From positions 1 through 64,000 of the forward strand of contig JAAYEH010000366.1 in the NCBI GenBank assembly GCA_012728855.1: a stretch of 64,000 nucleotides of DNA. The letters are read 5' to 3'. Numbering within the stretch: position 1 is the first letter of the stretch; the number at the start of each line of letters is the position of its first letter. A model generated the notes under the pieces. It was not told where the DNA came from. It ran no database searches and saw only the letters and a program-made list of their open reading frames with translations. Both the position numbers and the translations under genes were made by a program. The DNA is from Rhodopirellula sp. (GTDB lineage: Bacteria; Planctomycetota; Planctomycetia; Pirellulales; Thermoguttaceae). Below, piece after piece: positions 58,615 through 64,000 of the stretch.

Positions 58615-60324
58615 CTACGTAACCCAAGCGGTTTGGTAGGCTTCCAGGCGAATCGTGTTGCCCGGCGACCAAGTCTCCGATTCGGCCAGCAAGTCGGTCT
58701 TCGGCGACAGTCCGGCCACGGCGGCGCAGTCGATCTCGCACGGCTGCGGACCGAGATTGGCCAGAACAAGGATGCGTTGGCGCTCGTCGAGGCTCGTCCG
58801 CAGAAAGCCGATCAGCGAGCTGTGGCCGAGGTCGACGACGTCCTGCCGGGCTTCCGGATGAAAAGCGGGCTGCTGCACACGCACGGCGAGTATCCGACGG
58901 AACTCTGCCAGCACGCGGCCGGGCACGGAATCGCGGGCGCGAAGGTCGCTTTCCAACTCGTCGAGTTGACACTTCTTGCGATTGATCGATCGGGCACGCC
59001 CGCTGCGCTCCACGCCGGCCGTGTCGTTCGGCGTGGCCACCAGGCTATGGAAGTAGACGCCGGGTATTCCCCTCAGCGCAAGCATGACTGCCTGGCTGGT
59101 GAGGAAGCGGCGGATGTGCCGCTGCGGGTCGGTGTCGCTCAAAGCGGAGAACCAGGTGATGTTCAGTTCGTAGGGGCTTTCCGAACCATCCGGGTTCCGC
59201 TTGGTGCTGACATGCCCGCCGCGAGCCCGGATCATCTCGATGAAGCGGACCTTGCGATCGGCCGGCATGATCCCTTCCAACGGCCGGACGCCGATGCCGT
59301 CGTGCGATGCGGTGAAGTTGAACACTGTAGCGCCGGGCGGTGTGGATGGAAGACCTTTGAGCCAGCCGGCCAACAGGGTGGCGTCGCCGGTCAGAAGCGA
59401 TTCCAAGAGCAAAGGCCCCAGGCTGAACTGGTAGACCATGTGGGCCTCGTCCCCGTCGCCGAAGTAGCTGGCGTTTTCTTCCTGGGGAACATTCGTCTCG
59501 GTCAAGAGGATCGTGCCGGGTGCGACCGCGTCCACCACGTCGCGCATGAGTTTGACGACTTCGTGCGTTTGAGGCAGGTGGATCGAGGAGGTGCCGAACG
59601 TCTTCCAAAGGTAAGCGATGGCATCGAGCCGAATGATGCGGGCTCCCTGCTCGATGTAAAACAAGAGCACCGAAAGCATCTCGAGGAGCACGTCCGGCTC
59701 GGCATATTTGAGATCGATCTGATCGTCGCTGAAGGTGGTCCAGACGTGGCGAAGTCCACGGGAGGTTTCCACCGGCGTCAGCAGCGGCAGATTGCGGGGA
59801 CGCACAACCGACGACAGATCCACGCTCGGGTCGACCTCGATAAAATAGTCCGTGTAAGGATGCCTGCCCGCCACGTAGTCGGTAAACCAACGACTGCGGC
59901 GCGAAACATGATTCAGAACCAGATCGAACATCAGTTCGTAGTTGTTTCCCAGGGCGGCCAAATCGGACCAGTCGCCAAGGGCCGGATCGACCTGGCGGTA
60001 ATCAATGACGGAGAATCCGTCGTCTGAGGAATAGGGAAAAAAGGGGAGGATGTGGATCGTGCCGAGCACGTCCTTGAGCCCGGCTCGGTCGAGGAACATC
60101 CCCAGGCTTCGCAAGGGACTGACGCCTGCCGCCCGGACTTGATCGCCGTAGGTAATCAGCACGGTATCGCGCTGGTTCCAGGCGGGCTTTCGGGTTTGGG
60201 GCAGCTTCGCGGCGTACGGCGCAAGCAGACGGACCACGCGATCGAGGCACTCCGGCGCGCGGTCGCCGTAGAGCAACTCCAGTCGCCCGCGAATCCGTCG
60301 TTGGATCGGTTCCGGGACGGTCAT
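58615..60324 (-). CDS. GH13_18 phosphorylase (glucosylglycerate/sucrose phosphorylase-like)
   Basis: This 569-residue GH13 protein lacks a signal peptide. The catalytic residues are visible: nucleophile Asp234 in IRLDAIAYLWK, acid/base Glu276 in LLTETNVP, and transition-state Asp342 in FTASHDGIG. TYGDQ at 58-62 and ILPFFPYSSDDGFSVIDYRQ are typical of the sucrose/glucosylglycerate phosphorylase subfamily, as is the absence of the amylase calcium region. The likely reaction is reversible phosphorolysis yielding glucose 1-phosphate. Sucrose, sucrose-6-phosphate or glucosylglycerate are all possible; the GT4-HAD neighbours favour glucosylglycerate. ATG 60324 with AGGAA upstream; a TTG at 60346-60348 overlapping the GT4 stop is the alternative. 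Confidence 0.85.
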   Translation of the reverse strand: MTVPEPIQRRIRGRLELLYGDRAPECLDRVVRLLAPYAAKLPQTRKPAWNQRDTVLITYGDQVRAAGVSPLRSLGMFLDRAGLKDVLGTIHILPFFPYSSDDGFSVIDYRQVDPALGDWSDLAALGNNYELMFDLVLNHVSRRSRWFTDYVAGRHPYTDYFIEVDPSVDLSSVVRPRNLPLLTPVETSRGLRHVWTTFSDDQIDLKYAEPDVLLEMLSVLLFYIEQGARIIRLDAIAYLWKTFGTSSIHLPQTHEVVKLMRDVVDAVAPGTILLTETNVPQEENASYFGDGDEAHMVYQFSLGPLLLESLLTGDATLLAGWLKGLPSTPPGATVFNFTASHDGIGVRPLEGIMPADRKVRFIEMIRARGGHVSTKRNPDGSESPYELNITWFSALSDTDPQRHIRRFLTSQAVMLALRGIPGVYFHSLVATPNDTAGVERSGRARSINRKKCQLDELESDLRARDSVPGRVLAEFRRILAVRVQQPAFHPEARQDVVDLGHSSLIGFLRTSLDERQRILVLANLGPQPCEIDCAAVAGLSPKTDLLAESETWSPGNTIRLEAYQTAWVT

Positions 60325-60344
60325 GTTGCGATTCCTGGTCCAGG

Positions 60345-61622
60345 TCAAATGTCGTCCAAGCCGGTGAGATTGGTGATCAGCGAACGTAGCTTGCGGCGCA
60401 AGACGACATAGCTGAAGAATGCCTTGCTCAACTCGTAATTGCGATCGACCATTTTTTGGCGATAGTCGGCGTCTTCGATAACGCGCCGAACTTCATCGAT
60501 GACGCGCCGCGTGAGGAATCCGTCCATGGAAATCACCTCGAATCCCTTCGGTTCGATGTCCGCGATATAGATCGAGTAGCGGTTCACCAGGACCGGCTTG
60601 CGGTAATAGAAGGCTTCCAACAGCGCGTTGCCGAAGCCTTCGTAGAGGCTGGGGTAGGTGATCAGATCGGCGTGGGCATAGACTTCCTGGAGCGGTGTAA
60701 CGGGAACGCCGTTGGTGCTGAATTGTACCTCCGGAGACGATTGCGTGGGGGCGAAGCGGAGGTCCACTCCGGACTGCTCCGCCAGTTCCATCAGCGCATT
60801 GTGGTAGTCGAGCCCCTCGTCGCCCGACTCGTGCGACACCACGAGCTTCACCTTGGGATTCCTCAATTGCGCGACCAAGGCGATGGCATGTTCAATTCCC
60901 TTGCGAGGCACTACTCGGGTTGGCTGGAGGATCATCACGTCGTCCGGCTGCAAACCGATCTTCGCCCGAAAGTCGCCTGCCGGCGGATCGGTGGGCGGAG
61001 GATTCTCGAAGTCCAGCACGTTAGGAACCAACACCGACGAGGCGCCCTTGCGCCAGGCGAACTCCTGCTGGGCAAAGGTATTGATCGTGGCATGTTGGAT
61101 CGAGGGGAGCGTAGGCGGAAAGGCCATCGCCAGGATGTCTTCCACGGCGTTCACCGAAAAGCGGCTCCGCTCCCAATAGAAGTCGTGGTGATGCGCGACG
61201 GTGGGGATGCCGGTCTCGGCAATGAAATGCGTCAGCGCCACACCCAAAGGAATGTGCATCGGTATGCACAGCGCGTTCTGGACGATGAGAATATCGATCG
61301 AGAATTTTTCGACAAACTGATAGAGGGTCTGCTTGAGGTGGTCTGCAATCTCGAAGATCTTCCGAGTTACCTCGGTCGGACGGGTGCGGACGCCGAATAC
61401 CCGCTCGTTGATCCAGACGTTGTCCCGATCGTAGAAATAGGCTTCCGGAACGAGCATGCTCACACCCGGGTCGCGGTCCAGCTTACCCGCGTACCAGTAG
61501 CTCACGTGCTTGTAGTGCCAGAGCACCTGAGCCCATTTGGCGCTTTCCAGCGATACACCGTCCGTGCCTGCGAAGCGGGTCGATACGAAACCGATGTTGT
61601 GCGGGACATGTGCGGGCGTCAT
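60345..61622 (-). CDS. GT4 glycosyltransferase, mannosylglucosylglycerate synthase-like
   Basis: This 425-residue GT-B protein starts [20 protein letters not shown]. Key blocks are [60 protein letters not shown] and [20 protein letters not shown] (the EX7E region). This set matches the family that includes mannosylglucosylglycerate synthase, which uses a mannosyl donor on glucosylglycerate. Donor specificity cannot be read from sequence. It directly precedes the GH13_18 gene (overlap if TTG start is used) and follows the HAD gene by 25 bp. ATG 61620-61622. Cytosolic. Confidence 0.82.
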   Translation of the reverse strand: MTPAHVPHNIGFVSTRFAGTDGVSLESAKWAQVLWHYKHVSYWYAGKLDRDPGVSMLVPEAYFYDRDNVWINERVFGVRTRPTEVTRKIFEIADHLKQTLYQFVEKFSIDILIVQNALCIPMHIPLGVALTHFIAETGIPTVAHHHDFYWERSRFSVNAVEDILAMAFPPTLPSIQHATINTFAQQEFAWRKGASSVLVPNVLDFENPPPTDPPAGDFRAKIGLQPDDVMILQPTRVVPRKGIEHAIALVAQLRNPKVKLVVSHESGDEGLDYHNALMELAEQSGVDLRFAPTQSSPEVQFSTNGVPVTPLQEVYAHADLITYPSLYEGFGNALLEAFYYRKPVLVNRYSIYIADIEPKGFEVISMDGFLTRRVIDEVRRVIEDADYRQKMVDRNYELSKAFFSYVVLRRKLRSLITNLTGLDDI

Positions 61623-61647
61623 GCCTGTACCAGGTGTAATAACGTTC

Positions 61648-62538
61648 TCAGCGCGGAAAACACAACCTCAGATCGGACAGTGCGGTCAACACGGCTTCGG
61701 GCGACACCCCGTTGACCCGCGGATCGCCGCGCCGCCGCCGCAGGCTGCGGGCGTCGCCCGCGAACAGCGCCGTACGGAAGCCGACTCGCGCGGCCGGCAC
61801 GATGTCGTTGAGCATATCGTTGCCGACATAGAGCACTTCGGCCGGCGCGATGTTGCGCGCGGTGAGCTGCTCAGCCGCCATACGGTAGAGGGAGATTCCC
61901 GGCTTTGCCCGCCCGTGCTCGTAGGAATAAAACTGAAGAGCCGGATCGAACCCCCAAGCCTCCGCACGGTGGCCGAGTAACGCCGGAAACAGTTCCCGAG
62001 TATAGAATTGCGCATTGCTGACGATCCCCATGACAAAACGCCGCGAGCGAAGCTGACGCAAGCAGTCGCTCAATCCCGGCATGGGCCAGACGGGATTCGC
62101 TCGCGCTTCGTATTCCACGGCCAATAGCTTCAAGTCCGCGCGTCGCGCCGCCTCGGTGGGGATCTTGCCGGCGGCTACGAACTGCTCGACAACGAACCGC
62201 CACACTTCGACAATATCGACTTCCGGATACTCTTCACCTTGCTGTCGAGCTTCCTCGTGCAAATGCTCGATGCGATCCTGCAGGAGCCGGACTCCTTCGC
62301 TGGGCGGTACGGCAACGGCGATGTCCGCGGCGGCAAACGCTTCAGCAAAGGCGGACTGGCAAGCGGCCTGGGAGGTAGTCCCCACCTCTCCGCTGCCGCT
62401 AATAAACAGGGTGCCATAGACATCGAACAGAACCGCCCGCACATCCTCTAGGTGAGGAAAATCCGGATGTTCGGAGGTGGGGATTGGCGACAGCGGTCTG
62501 CTGAGTCGCTTGAGGGTCTCACTGTAAAGAAGAGGCAT
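61648..62538 (-). CDS. HAD-superfamily hydrolase
   Basis: This 296-residue protein has a haloacid-dehalogenase fold: motif [14 protein letters not shown] (Asp nucleophile), motif [12 protein letters not shown], motif III Lys in [12 protein letters not shown] and motif [15 protein letters not shown]. Motif I has Tyr at the +2 position, which is common in the haloacid dehalogenase/phosphatase branch, so phosphatase activity is likely but not certain. The 40-residue N-terminal extension ([20 protein letters not shown]) precedes the domain. Between two glycosyltransferases, it could dephosphorylate a glycosyl-phosphoglycerate intermediate. Cytosolic, ATG 62536-62538. Confidence 0.82.
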   Translation of the reverse strand: MPLLYSETLKRLSRPLSPIPTSEHPDFPHLEDVRAVLFDVYGTLFISGSGEVGTTSQAACQSAFAEAFAAADIAVAVPPSEGVRLLQDRIEHLHEEARQQGEEYPEVDIVEVWRFVVEQFVAAGKIPTEAARRADLKLLAVEYEARANPVWPMPGLSDCLRQLRSRRFVMGIVSNAQFYTRELFPALLGHRAEAWGFDPALQFYSYEHGRAKPGISLYRMAAEQLTARNIAPAEVLYVGNDMLNDIVPAARVGFRTALFAGDARSLRRRRGDPRVNGVSPEAVLTALSDLRLCFPR

Positions 62539-62582
62539 GAAGCAATTCTAGCGCGGAGGCAATTCAAAAACCAAAGAATACC

Positions 62583-64000
62583 TTAAGAACGGATCATTCG
62601 GAACCGCTTGAGGTCAAGAAAACGGTCGAGAATCCGCTGCGGGCGTTCGGCGGGGCCAATCTTGTCCGCTTCCGGCACGGTCGCCGCCAGCCGCCGGTAA
62701 ATCGCCAGCAGCCTCTCTCCGCTGGGCGCAAGCGAAAACGAATCTTCGACGATCATCCGGTTTGTCCGGATTCGTTCGGCCGCCTCTTTCCCTCCCATCC
62801 GCAGCGCCTGCTCGACCCCGGGATTAGCGGCGAGCAGCCGCGACCGGTTCTCGGCGGTTTCACAGGCCGCTTCCAACAATTGCCGCTGCATCGATTCATC
62901 GAGATCGCCGAAATCGACATACTCCGCTTGGGTTTTCTCACGGATCTGCGCTGCGAGGTCAGCCGGGGCGGACCGTCCGTACGCTGCCAGGGTCTGCAGA
63001 TACAGCTCGGCCATGGCATCGCCAATCGCGTCCCTTCCAACCCAATCGAGCGGCACGAGCAACTGCGACCGCAGGAGATCGAGCCGTAAACCGGCCCGGG
63101 TGAAGTCGGCGGTGATTTCCGGCAAATCCCGGCCAATCAAAGCATTGCCGGTGAGCCACGCTTCCAGAAAGACCATCCCGAAGCCCTCGGCAACACTGGT
63201 GGAGAGCATCAGGTCCGCGGCGGCGAGGCACTCCGGAAAGGTCAACGCGCCGGGCGCTCCCACCTCAAAACGACAGGGCAGGTTGAGTTCCGCCGCCGCC
63301 GCCTTCCAGGCCACATAGAAGGGCGTCTCCGCGGGATTCAACGGCGGCAGTGTCAGTCCGACCACCGTGCCGGCAGGGGCCAGCCGGCTATAGAGCAACG
63401 CCTCGCCGACGTTCTTCCTCCGGATGCAACGAACAGGATACAGCACGAATCGTTGATCCGGCTCGACTCCAAACTCCGCTGCCAGCCGACGCCGCGCCTC
63501 GGCCTGCGGCGGCTGACCGTCGTCGCCCAGGGCCGGGTTGGGAAGGAAATGGGTTCGGCCGGCGGCGACCCCCGCTTCACGAAGAATTCCCAGGTCGCGG
63601 TTATTGAGCACCGCGTAATGGATGTGCGGCGCCTGGGGATAGATTGCGCCGTGGGAAAGGCCGGGAAACGATTCGTCCGCCTCAGGCTGAAAGAACCGCC
63701 TGAAGTTGTCGGGCCGCCAGTCCTCGGCGAAATCGTGAATTTGAAGCAGCAGCCGATAGCCCTGCTCGGCCAGCGAAGTCAAGGCGGTCGGCAGCTCCAC
63801 GTTCTTGCCCACCGAGTGGTTGTGGACGTGAACGATCGTCGTCGCGGGCGAGAAATCCAGCCGGGACAGTGCCGCGGCAAGCGAATCGGCCAGGCCGCCG
63901 CACGACGCGGATCGGATTAGCCGAACGGCGTCGTAATCGAGATCGGGCAACTCTTCGAAAACCAGACGAATCGACCGTAGTTGCTCGGGAAGTTTGGCGT
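62583..64000 (-). CDS. GT4-type glycosyltransferase, 5' end outside the window
   Basis: The frame enters from beyond the right edge and ends at 62583, giving at least 472 residues. Early readable sequence is KLPEQLRSIRLVFEELPDLD. The GT-B domain shows IVHVHNHSVGKNVELPTALT, GYRLLLQIHDFAEDWRPDNF, VLYPVRCIRRKNVGEALLYS and STSVAEGFGMVFLEAWLTGN (EX7E-like, E-G-F-G). The C-terminal 130 residues are helical (IREKTQAEYVDFGDLDESMQ). A TTG at 63948-63950 is not a real start because the frame continues sensibly upstream. It starts the operon that continues with HAD, GT4 and GH13_18 genes; substrate unknown. Confidence 0.8.
   Translation of the reverse strand, partial: AKLPEQLRSIRLVFEELPDLDYDAVRLIRSASCGGLADSLAAALSRLDFSPATTIVHVHNHSVGKNVELPTALTSLAEQGYRLLLQIHDFAEDWRPDNFRRFFQPEADESFPGLSHGAIYPQAPHIHYAVLNNRDLGILREAGVAAGRTHFLPNPALGDDGQPPQAEARRRLAAEFGVEPDQRFVLYPVRCIRRKNVGEALLYSRLAPAGTVVGLTLPPLNPAETPFYVAWKAAAAELNLPCRFEVGAPGALTFPECLAAADLMLSTSVAEGFGMVFLEAWLTGNALIGRDLPEITADFTRAGLRLDLLRSQLLVPLDWVGRDAIGDAMAELYLQTLAAYGRSAPADLAAQIREKTQAEYVDFGDLDESMQRQLLEAACETAENRSRLLAANPGVEQALRMGGKEAAERIRTNRMIVEDSFSLAPSGERLLAIYRRLAATVPEADKIGPAERPQRILDRFLDLKRFRMIRS

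Noticed and set aside
58633-60027. 464-codon plus-strand frame
   Set aside because: It is antisense to the GH13_18 gene, whose catalytic residues are visible.

Overview
The window is GC-rich bacterial DNA that most probably comes from the phylum Planctomycetota, and I would guess the order Pirellulales. The evidence is the set of family markers: a DUF1571 protein, a YXWGXW-repeat secreted protein, DUF1080, DUF6807 (PmoA-like), neutral-ceramidase-like and LamG secreted proteins, an FG-GAP giant, zinc-ribbon/MJ0042-type membrane proteins, CsrA, DUF4186, and many alternative GTG/TTG starts. No rRNA, CRISPR array, intact transposase or intact prophage is visible.

Layout. 0-3.8 kb: a heparinase-like fragment, a secreted LamG protein with an inserted seven-repeat propeller, a truncated PQQ-propeller gene, and about 900 bp of decayed DNA. 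3.8-10.7 kb: housekeeping and envelope genes (MBL hydrolase, DUF1571, aspS, thioredoxin-fold lipoprotein, HD phosphohydrolase, csrA, small lipoprotein). 10.7-21.6 kb, all minus strand: YXWGXW protein, a histidine kinase with its HTH-REC regulator behind a perfect consensus promoter, mnmG, a zinc-ribbon tail-anchored protein and a 942-residue FG-GAP protein. 21.8-30.9 kb: esterase, ogt, several lineage-specific hypotheticals and a decayed 1-kb gap with inverted repeats.

30.9-41.3 kb: a sugar-nucleotide epimerase, a YgbA-like gene, then an eight-gene minus-strand glycan cluster (GT2, CDP-alcohol phosphatidyltransferase, GT2, polysaccharide deacetylase, GT4, GT9, small membrane protein, GT-C membrane transferase) with overlapping or abutting genes. 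This looks like assembly of a cell-surface glycan that carries a phosphodiester-linked alcohol.

41.5-46.2 kb: an IscA-like Fe-S carrier, and a LysR regulator translationally coupled to a RACo-type corrinoid reactivator, with two tandem LysR boxes over the regulator's own start codon. 46.3-58.6 kb: a secreted carbohydrate-degradation region (951-residue lyase-like protein, SGNH hydrolase, ceramidase-like/LamG protein, DUF6807, DUF1080), interrupted by a decayed DUF5678/retropepsin pair, a slipin, and a tRNA-like array. 58.6-64 kb: a minus-strand operon (partial GT4, HAD phosphatase, GT4 resembling mannosylglucosylglycerate synthase, GH13_18 phosphorylase) that probably handles a glycosylglycerate-type compatible solute.

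At least seven long palindromic repeats sit between genes, most of them just downstream of minus-strand genes. Two share the same 31-bp arms and look like a mobile or REP-type family.
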